Source of the DNA: Promethearchaeota archaeon
GTDB taxonomy: Archaea; Asgardarchaeota; Lokiarchaeia; Sigyniarchaeales; SOKP01
Direction: 5' to 3'
Length of the DNA stretch: 18,954 nucleotides
Assembly: GCA_019057355.1 (NCBI GenBank)
Contig: DXJM01000308.1
Location: 1 to 18,954 of the forward strand
Shown: one piece after another, positions 8,121 through 15,458 of the stretch
How positions within the stretch are numbered: position 1 is the stretch's first letter
How the letters are laid out: the number at the start of each line of letters is the position of its first letter
Position numbers and translations under genes: made by a program
Notes under the pieces: generated by a model
The model's input: only the letters and a program-made list of their open reading frames with translations
Database searches by the model: none
Told to the model about the DNA's origin: nothing

Positions 8121-9431
8121 TTATCCTTCTTTGATACCTTCTTCGGTAATGCTGAATATAGCTTCACCCTCGGGCAAGTTAGGAGCATCAACAATTTTTG
8201 CTACTCTTTGAGTTCCCTTACCTTTTCTCAAGTATACTCTTATGGTGGATCCGTGAGCAACGATATTCCCTCCCGCTGCTACAAGGGGATTTCCATAGAA
8301 CACGTCTGGTTTTGCTTGCACTTGATTTGTTACAACAATAGCAAGATCCGAGTGTATGTCTGCCAATCTCAACAGGTCGTGTATGTGTTGATTTATTGTT
8401 TGTTGTCGCGTTGCTAGCGTTCCTCGCCCGATATATTCACTCCTGAAATGACCAATTATTGAATCTACTATAATGAGCTTGATATTTCTCTTTTTTATTA
8501 AGTTAGCTGCTTCCTTAATGAGAAGGACTTGATGATCGGAATTGTATGCCCTTCCAAATATAATATTTTTAAGAACAGTTTTGGTGTCCAGATCTAATGA
8601 TTCTGCCATTTGAATAATTCTCTCGGGCCTAAAGGTGCCTTCAGTGTCAATATAGAGAGCGCACCCCTCAAGTCCCCCATTCTCTCTTGGTAGTTGAACA
8701 TTAACGCACAATTGATGCATTATTTGAGTTTTCCCCGTTCGGAATTCTCCAAAAAACTCGATAATACTCCCAGTCTCCAATCCTCCACCGAGCAATTCAT
8801 CTAATTCGGGACTTCCCGTAGTAATGCGAGCTATATTTTTCCGATGTTCCCAAATATCTTCGGCAGATTTAAAACCGATGTTTAATTGTTCCATGGAAGC
8901 CATAATTAGCTTGGCGGTTGTTTTTTCACCTAATCCACTCTCATCTATAATGATGCTTGGGGGAGTATATGCTATTGCTTCAAGACTATCAAACCCTGCT
9001 TTTATGAGTTTATTTAATGTAGCTTCTCCCACTCCTGGAAGCTTTTTTACCGCTTGGATGCACGCATCATTTTCATTCATATCATTAGGAGCATCCACGA
9101 GAGAACCATTAAAAGAATCATCTTCTGAGTCCTCAAAGACATCTTCTTCAGATACATCGAATGAATTATCTCCAGAGTCTTCGAAAGCCTCTAGCAATTC
9201 GGCTTCATCATCATCATAGCGATTCTCATCTAATTCACTGTCTTTATCTTCCAAGTTTTTATTGGGTGAGTTATTAACATTATCATAACCTTCCTCAGTA
9301 GAGCCATTAAGAATGTATTTTAAATGCTCTTTATAGATTTTTCCCTTAGTATGATTTCTTTTACATTCAGGACAATAATATTCGTCTCCTTCTACAAATC
9401 CATTATTTTCTACCTCAATCGCTTTAGCCAA
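8121..9431 (-). CDS. radA: RadA recombinase (archaeal Rad51) with zinc-motif/acidic N-terminal extension
   Basis: ATP-dependent strand-exchange recombinase for homologous repair. Residues 121-182 form the helix-hairpin-helix domain (KLPGVGEATLNKL). The ATPase core has Walker A GEFRTGKT at 228-235, Walker B LIIVDS at 319-324, the conserved YIGRGTLATRQQ and VVTNQVQAKPD. These 319 residues alone match ordinary archaeal RadA. What is odd is the first 117 residues. They hold a CPEC-x3-H-x8-H motif (C20, C23, H27, H36) likely to bind zinc, then an Asp/Glu/Ser-rich linker with two related units (83-94 and 99-110, both beginning FEDS). The frame opens with TTG at 9431. No ATG occurs before M118 (9080), which could be an alternative start. 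I favour the TTG because a TATA box lies about 35 bases upstream of it and the extension is coding-like. Confidence 0.93.
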   Translation of the reverse strand: MAKAIEVENNGFVEGDEYYCPECKRNHTKGKIYKEHLKYILNGSTEEGYDNVNNSPNKNLEDKDSELDENRYDDDEAELLEAFEDSGDNSFDVSEEDVFEDSEDDSFNGSLVDAPNDMNENDACIQAVKKLPGVGEATLNKLIKAGFDSLEAIAYTPPSIIIDESGLGEKTTAKLIMASMEQLNIGFKSAEDIWEHRKNIARITTGSPELDELLGGGLETGSIIEFFGEFRTGKTQIMHQLCVNVQLPRENGGLEGCALYIDTEGTFRPERIIQMAESLDLDTKTVLKNIIFGRAYNSDHQVLLIKEAANLIKKRNIKLIIVDSIIGHFRSEYIGRGTLATRQQTINQHIHDLLRLADIHSDLAIVVTNQVQAKPDVFYGNPLVAAGGNIVAHGSTIRVYLRKGKGTQRVAKIVDAPNLPEGEAIFSITEEGIKEG

Positions 9432-9463
9432 AATAATTCACGTCTGATATTCAATTTTAGGGT

Positions 9464-9473
9464 ATTATTTAAA
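9464..9473 (-). promoter_or_regulatory. TATA-like box of radA
   Basis: GTTTAAATAA-type sequence on the minus strand, centred about 37 bases before the TTG at 9431. It predicts a start of transcription around 9442 and a leader of about 10 bases, supporting the long form of RadA. Confidence 0.4.
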
Positions 9474-9707
9474 CTTCATTAAGTATAATAATCATAAAGA
9501 ACACGCCATTATTTTAAAGAAAATAGAGTAGGGATTTTTTGATTTTATTACATCATTAATAATTGATCCGCTTGTTTTTCCTCGTTCATGGTAGAGTGTA
9601 TTAGTCCAATTAGATTCTTGATTGTCAACGCGAACAAATTCAATAAAATAGCTCAAGAATTGGCATGTAATATTAAGAAGCATGTTTTTTTAAACAATAG
9701 TTAAGTT

Positions 9708-9717
9708 AAAAAAAAAA
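9708..9717 (-). terminator. Poly-T terminator after hsp20
   Basis: Ten consecutive T on the minus strand, 13 bases past the hsp20 stop, preceded by a small AAAAATGCGC segment that can pair weakly with the T-run. One of the clearest terminators in the window. Confidence 0.5.
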
Positions 9718-9730
9718 GCGCATTTTTATA

Positions 9731-10297
9731 TTATTTTATTTGTATTGTTTTCTTTTCGGGTTTTGGAGGTTCGACTTTTGGAATTTTAACGTGTAGGATC
9801 CCTTTTTCCAAATTTGCTTCAATACCATCATTGTCTATGTTTTCTGGCAAGTTGAAAGCCCTATAATAACTCGAGGAGTGAAACTCCCTTCTCACTAGTT
9901 GTCCATCCTTTTCTTCCTTTTTTTCATCTTTTCGTTCTCCCTTGATTTCTAACTTTCCATCTTGAATGCTAAGTTCGATGTCTCCTCGCTCCAATCCTGG
10001 TAATTCAGCTGAAATAGCAAAATAATTTTCTGATTCGCTAATGTTCGCCAGTGGAGTCCTGAAGATTGGCTCATCATCACGAATTATAAGACTTAATGGC
10101 CTGTATTTTCTGGGACTAAAAGGCCACATGTCAGTAAAGAAGGTATTGTGGAGATTATCAATTAATTGATCCATTTCTTGAAATAAAGAAAATGGATTTT
10201 CACGTCGAACGGATAATTCTCTCGATTTTTGATCGTCTTTTTTTCCTTCAGATGATTTTTCTTTCTTCTTAATTTCTATTTTTTCTTTTTCAGACAT
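9731..10297 (-). CDS. Small heat shock protein Hsp20 (alpha-crystallin domain)
   Basis: An ATP-independent holdase chaperone of 188 residues that binds unfolding proteins as large oligomers in the cytoplasm. The alpha-crystallin domain spans about 80-175. It has the conserved AELPGLERGDIELSI (97-111) and the closing A-x-L-x-x-GIL motif (161-168). The C-terminal I-x-I anchor used in oligomer assembly is I185-Q-I187. The N-terminal arm starts with about 33 highly charged residues, rich in Lys and Glu, before the usual hydrophobic arm (NPFSLFQEMDQLIDNL). The start is secured by AGAGGTG 6 bases before the ATG. Inverted repeats upstream suggest stress regulation. Confidence 0.93.
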   Translation of the reverse strand: MSEKEKIEIKKKEKSSEGKKDDQKSRELSVRRENPFSLFQEMDQLIDNLHNTFFTDMWPFSPRKYRPLSLIIRDDEPIFRTPLANISESENYFAISAELPGLERGDIELSIQDGKLEIKGERKDEKKEEKDGQLVRREFHSSSYYRAFNLPENIDNDGIEANLEKGILHVKIPKVEPPKPEKKTIQIK

Positions 10298-10303
10298 TTA
10301 TTG

Positions 10304-10310
10304 CACCTCT
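10304..10310 (-). promoter_or_regulatory. Ribosome binding site of hsp20
   Basis: AGAGGTG on the minus strand, 6 bases before the ATG at 10297. It decides the start. Confidence 0.65.
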
Positions 10311-10341
10311 TAATCTATTTTTTTTATATTTTTTAATTAAG

Positions 10342-10393
10342 GTCAATTGTAATATGTCAATTAACTATTGACATTACCTGATCATATAGATCA
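10342..10393. promoter_or_regulatory. Cluster of inverted repeats upstream of hsp20 (candidate operator)
   Basis: A perfect inverted repeat GTCAAT-N5-ATTGAC occupies 10356-10372. A further GTCAATT half-site lies at 10342-10348. A second inverted repeat, TGATC-N5-GATCA, lies at 10379-10393. TCAATT recurs three times (10343, 10357, 10391). A TTAATTAA tract at 10333-10340 next to the first half-site could be the TATA element. This arrangement is what a dimeric stress repressor or activator would bind. The factor is unknown. Confidence 0.4.
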
Positions 10394-10688
10394 ATTTCTA
10401 ATATTTAAATGTTTTGATCTTTTTTGAATGATTGGAGGTTCTGGTGATGAGGTATCATAGATGAAAGTGTTTATTTTAAAACCAGGTATTATAAAATAGT
10501 TAATTTGAGAAAAGATCGCCGTTAAAAGATAATTCCATTAAAAAAAAGCTTGAAGAGATTATAGGTTTTTATAAAAATTCAACGAACAGTTGAAATAATA
10601 TTCCTAAATTCTTTTTACCTACTTTATGTTAAAAGAATTTTTTTGATCATAACCTCTATATTTTTATAATTTTCCAAAGGTAAAAGCA

Positions 10689-11309
10689 TCAGTCTTTTTT
10701 TAATATTCTTATAAGCAAATTGAAATATTTTTTCAAAAAATGCTCACATTTCTTAGCAATAGCTTTATTTCCAACTTTTTTGGCGATAAATTCCATAAAA
10801 CTCAGGCTATAAATGATTCCTATATATGTATTACTTTTTCCATAAAGTTTTTTTATTCGCTCTTTAATTTCCATGCTATTTTCTGAAGGTAATACTTTTT
10901 GTTCTATCACGTGATCGATTATGTCATTAATAGTGGCACTAAAGGATTTTTCATGGATTTCTGCCAAGCTTTCTCCTACAATTACCGTTAGTGCAATTCC
11001 CCTGTTCATCTCTGATCCAAGCAACGTTTCATATTCTCTATACTTGTCCATAATGTTATCCATTGGGATGGGAAAAATTTCATCATTGAAAAACTTCAAA
11101 TATTTTTCAGGATGTCCCGCGGCAATTAAATCCAGATGTTTGGTGATTAATTGATAAAATTGCTCTATTGCATCACCAGCACCCCTGATATCTTCGAAAT
11201 AATCTTTTGTTCGACTGTATATTTTGTCATCTCCATAATAAAATTGCTGATACAATAAATAGCGTACCGTGTCGTCAGGATCAATTTTTACCGTTGGTTT
11301 TATAGACAT
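10689..11309 (-). CDS. Unrecognised helical soluble protein
   Basis: A protein of 206 residues that I cannot assign to a family. It is predicted to be almost all helical, with no signal peptide, long membrane segment or cysteine motif (one Cys near the C-terminus in KKCEHFLKKYF). The N-terminus has DPDDTVRYLLYQQFYYGDD. The middle has the acidic stretch FFNDEIFPIPMDNIMDKYREYETLLGSE in pieces of helix. The last 25 residues are strongly basic. Its pI is probably mixed, with an acidic front and a basic end. It is the upstream neighbour of hsp20 on the same strand but separated by about 390 bases, so it is probably its own unit. A TATA-like element sits 19-30 bases before the ATG. Confidence 0.75.
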   Translation of the reverse strand: MSIKPTVKIDPDDTVRYLLYQQFYYGDDKIYSRTKDYFEDIRGAGDAIEQFYQLITKHLDLIAAGHPEKYLKFFNDEIFPIPMDNIMDKYREYETLLGSEMNRGIALTVIVGESLAEIHEKSFSATINDIIDHVIEQKVLPSENSMEIKERIKKLYGKSNTYIGIIYSLSFMEFIAKKVGNKAIAKKCEHFLKKYFNLLIRILKKD

Positions 11310-11330
11310 TTTATGTTATAAGGAAATAAA

Positions 11331-11338
11331 AAATATAT
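11331..11338 (-). promoter_or_regulatory. TATA-like box of the helical-protein gene
   Basis: ATATATTT on the minus strand, centred about 26 bases before the ATG at 11309. This is the spacing of a leaderless archaeal transcript. Confidence 0.45.
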
Positions 11339-11423
11339 GTATATGAATTGTAAGCATTGTAGTTTATTTTTAAATTTTTAGGAATAACAATCCCAAATTG
11401 TCAAAAATGGAATAATCATTCAA

Positions 11424-11442
11424 TTGATATTTGATATTTGAT
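11424..11442 (+). repeat. Short tandem repeat (TTGATAT, 2.7 copies)
   Basis: TTGATAT TTGATAT TTGAT in tandem, about 45 bases upstream of the radical SAM gene TATA box. It could be a chance AT-rich repeat or a binding site. Confidence 0.6.
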
Positions 11443-11487
11443 CCGAAAATTCTTGGGTCTCTTGTTTTTTTTTAGCTTTACAAGAAC

Positions 11488-11495
11488 TATATAAA
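11488..11495 (+). promoter_or_regulatory. TATA box of the radical SAM gene
   Basis: TATATAAA, beginning 44 bases before the ATG at 11532. It predicts transcription from about 11516 with a leader of around 15 bases. Confidence 0.55.
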
Positions 11496-11531
11496 GTAAC
11501 TTAATAAATACCTACTACTGAATAGGATACA

Positions 11532-12827
11532 ATGCCTTCTACTTTAGAAAAGATACGCATTTTAGGTGCAAATTCGCGGTATGATATTTGTGCCAGCACC
11601 GCTTCCAGTCGCACTGATAAATACCCAAGACTTTTCGGTAAATCGAACGACTGGATTGGAGCCACGTCCTCAGGAGGAATCTGCCATAGTTATACCCCTG
11701 ATGGGCGATGTGTGAGCCTTTTTAAAACCCTTTATACAAACAAGTGCATATACAGCTGTAAATACTGTTATTCAAGCATTTGCAAGCACAAGTTAAGTTT
11801 CACACCAGAGGAGTATGCTCGCACATTCATGAAACTGTATTCCATGAATGTAGTGGAGGGAGTTTTTATCTCTTCAGGTGTGTGTGGTAGCGCGGATGCG
11901 GTAACTGAAGAAATGTTAGAAGCTGTACGGCTCTTGAGATTTAAATATCATTTTCAGGGTTACATCCATTTTAAATGCTTGCCAGGATTGAGCCAATATC
12001 TTCTCAAGGAGGCGATAAGCCTTTCAGATCGCATTTCCATTAATTCAGAAGCATCTAATAAAGAATTCCTTGCAGAAATTGCTGAGCAGAAGGATTTTAC
12101 AAATGATATAATATTACGTCAACGTTGGCTAAAAAGTTTGCGAGAAAAATATAATGAAAAAACTATTAAAGAATTGAAGGACCTGGAACAAGACAACTAT
12201 GGCAAGCTGAGTTTTCAAGAAAAAATGATTAAAGAGAGGAGAAAGAATGGATATAAAGCATTTCGATGGGACGGTGCACCAATACTCAACGGTGGACAAA
12301 CTACTCAATTTGTTTTGGGGGCTGTTGAGTCCGAAACAGATTGGGATCTCTTGAATAGAATCGATTGGCAATATCGCAAGGTAGATATAAGGCGAGCTTA
12401 CTTTTCTGCGTTCATTCCTATTGAGGGGACGCCCTTAGGACATAAAAAACCAGCCCCATTGGAACGGGAGCATCGATTATACCAAACCGATTGGCTTTTG
12501 AGAATTTATAATTATAACTTAAACGATTTGAAGGACATCGTTGATGAGACGGGAAATCTCCCCAATGGAGATCCAAAAATTCACATAGCACGGGTGTATT
12601 TTAAGGAACATGGTCCCTTGGATCCCAATCACTCGACTTATCAGGAATTACTGCGGATTCCGGGAATAGGTCCTATCTCTGCTAAACGAATAGTCAACTT
12701 GCGAGCAAAAAAAATTACGTTTAAGAGTAGGAGTGATTTAAAATCAGTTGGAGTGGTGCTAAAGAGAGCAGATCCGTTTTTAAAAATAAATGGACATAAT
12801 CAAACCACGCTCAATAACTTCATATAG
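11532..12827 (+). CDS. Putative DNA modification/repair radical SAM protein
   Basis: A 431-residue radical S-adenosylmethionine enzyme. The cluster-binding motif is C72-x3-C76-x2-C79 (CIYSCKYC), unusually followed by YSSICKHK. Additional cysteines at 20, 51 and 60 precede it. The N-terminus (KIRILGANSRYDICAST) and the GAPILNGGQTTQFVLGA segment (248-264) match what I know of the family described as putative DNA modification/repair radical SAM protein. A C-terminal helix-hairpin-helix, LLRIPGIGPISAKRIVNLR (373-391), implies contact with DNA. The biochemical reaction of this family is not established. In other genomes it usually has a small DUF4130-type partner gene next to it. Here the next gene begins 11 bases after the stop and looks like that partner, so the pair is probably co-transcribed. 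Confidence 0.85.
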   Translation: MPSTLEKIRILGANSRYDICASTASSRTDKYPRLFGKSNDWIGATSSGGICHSYTPDGRCVSLFKTLYTNKCIYSCKYCYSSICKHKLSFTPEEYARTFMKLYSMNVVEGVFISSGVCGSADAVTEEMLEAVRLLRFKYHFQGYIHFKCLPGLSQYLLKEAISLSDRISINSEASNKEFLAEIAEQKDFTNDIILRQRWLKSLREKYNEKTIKELKDLEQDNYGKLSFQEKMIKERRKNGYKAFRWDGAPILNGGQTTQFVLGAVESETDWDLLNRIDWQYRKVDIRRAYFSAFIPIEGTPLGHKKPAPLEREHRLYQTDWLLRIYNYNLNDLKDIVDETGNLPNGDPKIHIARVYFKEHGPLDPNHSTYQELLRIPGIGPISAKRIVNLRAKKITFKSRSDLKSVGVVLKRADPFLKINGHNQTTLNNFI

Positions 12828-12834
12828 AGGGAAG
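12826..12834 (+). promoter_or_regulatory. Ribosome binding site deciding the DUF4130-like start
   Basis: AGAGGGAAG, 3 bases before the ATG at 12838 counted from the end of the run, overlapping the stop of the radical SAM gene. It favours 12838 over an earlier ATG at 12790, which would overlap the upstream gene by 38 bases. Confidence 0.5.
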
Positions 12835-12837
12835 ATC

Positions 12838-13512
12838 ATGAAAACAAGAAATTCTAACAACATTGAACCACTTAGAGTGGCGGGTCGATATAAGGGATAT
12901 TCTAAGGAAGAATTGAAAAGAAATCTTCCTCGACATTGTAAATTTTCACCATACATCTTAAAACAGATAAATAATGTTGCAGATGTTACCTTACGCAATT
13001 CAGGATCACCCCTGGCAAAAAAGATCAATCGGATGATGAAGGAAGTTTTTTCAGAAGCATACAGGGCAAAGCAGTTCACGCGCACGGAAATTAATAATAG
13101 AGGAGTGTTATATGGCGTAGTCCTGTTAAAACATGACGTGATCGACCTCGTCTTGAGGTATTTTCACGAACGATGGCCTAAATGTATTGTTTGCTTGTAT
13201 AATGAACATTCAAGGAAAACGAGTTTAATCAATGAAAAGGGATTTATTAAGGAAATTAAAGTACCACTTATAGAGGTGGTAGAGATGGTCAGTGAAAAAC
13301 ACCCCATAATGCCATATTTCGATGATATTCAATTTTCTGGAAAGGATATCTTTGAAACCTTATATAAATCCCAATTCATAAAAAAACGCGAGAACCCCCA
13401 CTATTTCAAGCAAATGATTCCAGATCATTGTTATAAGTTACCAGGAATGAGAAATGGCACAGAAAAACGATTTTTAAATAATAATCGGAAACTTGATGAA
13501 TATATATTTTAA
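12838..13512 (+). CDS. Probable DUF4130-type partner of the radical SAM protein
   Basis: 224 residues from the ATG at 12838. It lacks obvious metal-binding or membrane features. Helical segments such as KKINRMMKEVFSEAYRAK, followed by an aromatic/Arg phrase (QFTRTE) and then GVLYGVVLLKHDVIDLVLRYFHERWP, match the DUF4130 or SAM_7_link pattern of basic helix and conserved HF-x-x-RW-like phrase. That family is a genetic partner of the radical SAM protein upstream and is linked to DNA metabolism, but its function is not known. Some DUF4130 proteins are fused to uracil-DNA glycosylase-like domains; no such domain is seen here. The assignment leans on the gene neighbour. Divergence is high, so this is moderate confidence. 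Confidence 0.6.
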   Translation: MKTRNSNNIEPLRVAGRYKGYSKEELKRNLPRHCKFSPYILKQINNVADVTLRNSGSPLAKKINRMMKEVFSEAYRAKQFTRTEINNRGVLYGVVLLKHDVIDLVLRYFHERWPKCIVCLYNEHSRKTSLINEKGFIKEIKVPLIEVVEMVSEKHPIMPYFDDIQFSGKDIFETLYKSQFIKKRENPHYFKQMIPDHCYKLPGMRNGTEKRFLNNNRKLDEYIF

Positions 13513-13556
13513 GAGTGTTAAACTTAGTATCTTTTTGTTAAATATTAATTAGAAAG

Positions 13557-14423
13557 TTAAAAACCATCGTTTATTAACGGAGAAAATGCTTTTTTAATGA
13601 AAGATACAATTGGGAAAACAATTTCAGAAAGTTGAATTGGGCCATAAAATAGAAAATCTGTGCCAACAGAAAGTGGTGCTATTGAAGCAACGACTTTTAT
13701 ATATTTTTTAAGATCACCAAATTTTGGTCTGAGATTTTTCCAAGCATCTGCTAAATTTTGACCGGCGGTTCCTGCTGGATATCCATATTTCTTTTTTACT
13801 TCGATAATCGTATTCATTGCTAGACCTAACGAGGTATAGTCAATAACACAGGTATCTATCAAGAAATTGTTTTTTTTAAATTTATACGACAATGCTTTAC
13901 TGATAAGATGATCGATTACATCCATTCGTGCCTTTGTTGTCCAGAATTGAGATTCTATTGGCAATAAAATATAATTCTCAATATTGGTTCTACTTAATAA
14001 CTCAAATTCCCGATCAAATGAAGATGATGTAATTGTATTATATATTACTTTTTGGTCCAATTCCGTATCAATCAGATATTTTATCAAGGGTTTTTTAACC
14101 TCCCAATCAGGGGCGTCTACCAAAATCGGAATATCGGTTATATCGAAAATAAAATCTAAAATGGGGTGAATAGATTCTTTATAAGAAGTAACAACATCTA
14201 AAAGAGGAGTTACATCCGTTTTATCCGCAAGCTCTTCTTGGTCCTTGATAAGTTTTTCAGCATAAGGCTTATTTATCTGCCCGTTTTTCTCATCAAAAAA
14301 TATTTTTTTTTGTTTTAGATAGAAGATAGTTCCAGCTAAGGCAACGGGAGTTTCTTGAGGGTTTCCCCCGACTTTATATTTACCAATTTTATAGCTCTTT
14401 TGCTTTATGGGATATTTAAACAT
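13557..14423 (-). CDS. MtrH-like methyltransferase paralogue (diverged, shorter)
   Basis: 288 residues, aligned without gaps to the second MtrH homologue upstream (about 54% identity by hand count), so the two come from a duplication. The family start KIGKYKVGGNPQETP, AGTIFY and QEELADKT are kept. MtrH proteins transfer a methyl group between a corrinoid protein and tetrahydromethanopterin. In this copy the segment GYPVGSGAHN of the paralogue has become GYPAGTAGQN (214-223), with His replaced by Gln. The C-terminal HHPVFKIG tail is also missing. Both changes suggest altered or lost catalysis, or a structural or different-substrate role. It lies 23 bases downstream of the other mtrH copy on the same strand, so it is likely co-transcribed with it. 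Confidence 0.85.
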   Translation of the reverse strand: MFKYPIKQKSYKIGKYKVGGNPQETPVALAGTIFYLKQKKIFFDEKNGQINKPYAEKLIKDQEELADKTDVTPLLDVVTSYKESIHPILDFIFDITDIPILVDAPDWEVKKPLIKYLIDTELDQKVIYNTITSSSFDREFELLSRTNIENYILLPIESQFWTTKARMDVIDHLISKALSYKFKKNNFLIDTCVIDYTSLGLAMNTIIEVKKKYGYPAGTAGQNLADAWKNLRPKFGDLKKYIKVVASIAPLSVGTDFLFYGPIQLSEIVFPIVSFIKKAFSPLINDGF

Positions 14424-14446
14424 TTAAAAAATCTTTGATTAATTCA

Positions 14447-15352
14447 CTAACCAATTTTAAATACGGGATGATGTGGGGGGGGCATTTTTCCCTCATCAAA
14501 AAGTAATTGTGAATGAGCGGCTTTGATAAATGCAACATTTGGATAGATTAAATTGGCATGCTGAATAGGACCGTATAACAAGATATCAGCCCCAGCATTA
14601 AGCGTGATGGTAGATGCTACAACAGAAGCAAATTTTTTGATATTCCCAAATTTTAGCTTTACATTCCTCCATGTATCTACTGAATTATGTGCTCCAGAAC
14701 CAACAGGATAACCGTACTTATTTTTGACTTCATTCATGGCATTCATGGCAAGACCCAATGATGTAACATCTATTACTGCTGTATCAATTATAAAGTTTTT
14801 TCCGGCAAAGTTTGCGGCGAGCGCTTTTTCAACAAGAGCATCGACTACATCCATTCTTGCTTGGGTTGTCCATTTAGTTGATTCTACACTGAGGAGAATG
14901 AAGTTTTTTAATTTAGTTTCTTCAAGATTTTGGAATTCATTCTCATCAGATTCAGGATTGATTGAATTATAAATGATTCGCTCTTGTATTCCCGCATCTT
15001 TAATATATTCCATCGCTTTTAATTTTATTTCTATACTCGGCGCATCTAAAATAATGGGTACATCAGTTGCATCAACAACAAAATCTAATAACGGCTTTAT
15101 AGAGGCTTCATAAGAGAGGATAACATCTAAACCAGGTACCAAAGCGGTTTTATCAGCGAGTTCTTCTTGATTTCTGATAAGGTTCTCGGCGAACTCCTTT
15201 ACAATTTCTCCATTTTTTTCATCTTTAAAGATTTCTTTCTGTTTATAATAAAAAATAGTACCAATTACTGCGGTTGGTGCTGATCGGGGATCTCCTCCTA
15301 TAGAATATTTTCCAATCTTATAGACTTTTTGTTCTGCTTTATACTTAAACAT
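14447..15352 (-). CDS. mtrH: MtrH-like methyltransferase (corrinoid:tetrahydromethanopterin)
   Basis: 301 residues, about the length of MtrH of methanogen Mtr, a TIM-barrel pterin-dependent methyltransferase that moves methyl groups between a corrinoid and tetrahydromethanopterin (or a similar pterin). The N-terminus (MFKYKAEQKVYKIGKYSIGG) and the GTIFY, IIYNSIN and GYPVGSGAHN (214-223) motifs and the C-terminal HP-containing tail are the canonical features. None of the other Mtr membrane subunits (MtrA-G) is nearby. This is the pattern of stand-alone MtrH homologues paired with MttB-type methyltransferases and corrinoid proteins, as seen here. The ATG at 15352 is preferred, because the extended frame needs TTG and the paralogue starts at the same MFKY. 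Confidence 0.9.
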   Translation of the reverse strand: MFKYKAEQKVYKIGKYSIGGDPRSAPTAVIGTIFYYKQKEIFKDEKNGEIVKEFAENLIRNQEELADKTALVPGLDVILSYEASIKPLLDFVVDATDVPIILDAPSIEIKLKAMEYIKDAGIQERIIYNSINPESDENEFQNLEETKLKNFILLSVESTKWTTQARMDVVDALVEKALAANFAGKNFIIDTAVIDVTSLGLAMNAMNEVKNKYGYPVGSGAHNSVDTWRNVKLKFGNIKKFASVVASTITLNAGADILLYGPIQHANLIYPNVAFIKAAHSQLLFDEGKMPPPHHPVFKIG

Positions 15353-15370
15353 GATTAGATTCAATATGAT

Positions 15371-15395
15371 ATTTTATAGTAATAAAAGTTATTAC
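15371..15395 (-). promoter_or_regulatory. mtrH promoter: TATA box with adjoining palindrome
   Basis: The minus strand carries TATAAAAT at 15371-15378, 19-26 bases before the mtrH ATG, implying a very short or absent leader. Directly upstream is a perfect inverted repeat GTAATA-N5-TATTAC (15379-15395), covering the TFB-binding position. A regulator bound there would block or modulate initiation. The HTH_10 gene just upstream is the obvious candidate. Confidence 0.45.
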
Positions 15396-15458
15396 CCATT
15401 TTTTTAAATTTAGCTTGTTATTTCAAGTTCTAATCACTCTCTACTAGTTTCGATATCA

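Larger units (their letters stand above)
10298..10688. other. Interval upstream of hsp20
   Basis: About 390 bases without a gene. The left part is the hsp20 leader and promoter with a ribosome binding site and inverted repeats (10342-10393). The right part (10440-10688) is AT-rich with only very short frames. I see no RNA gene there. It also contains the downstream end of the unrecognised helical-protein gene. Confidence 0.6.

Noticed and set aside
9492..9683. 63-residue minus-strand open frame between radA and hsp20
   Set aside because: It starts 25 bases after the hsp20 terminator, has no Shine-Dalgarno or clear promoter, and resembles no family I know. A small gene cannot be excluded, but support is too weak.
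12790..12837. Upstream ATG start for the DUF4130-like gene
   Set aside because: It would overlap the radical SAM gene by 38 bases and has no ribosome site, while the ATG at 12838 follows AGAGGGAAG.
12780..13085. 101-residue minus-strand open frame across the radical SAM and DUF4130-like genes
   Set aside because: Antisense to the start of the DUF4130-like gene, which has a ribosome site and a sensible neighbour.
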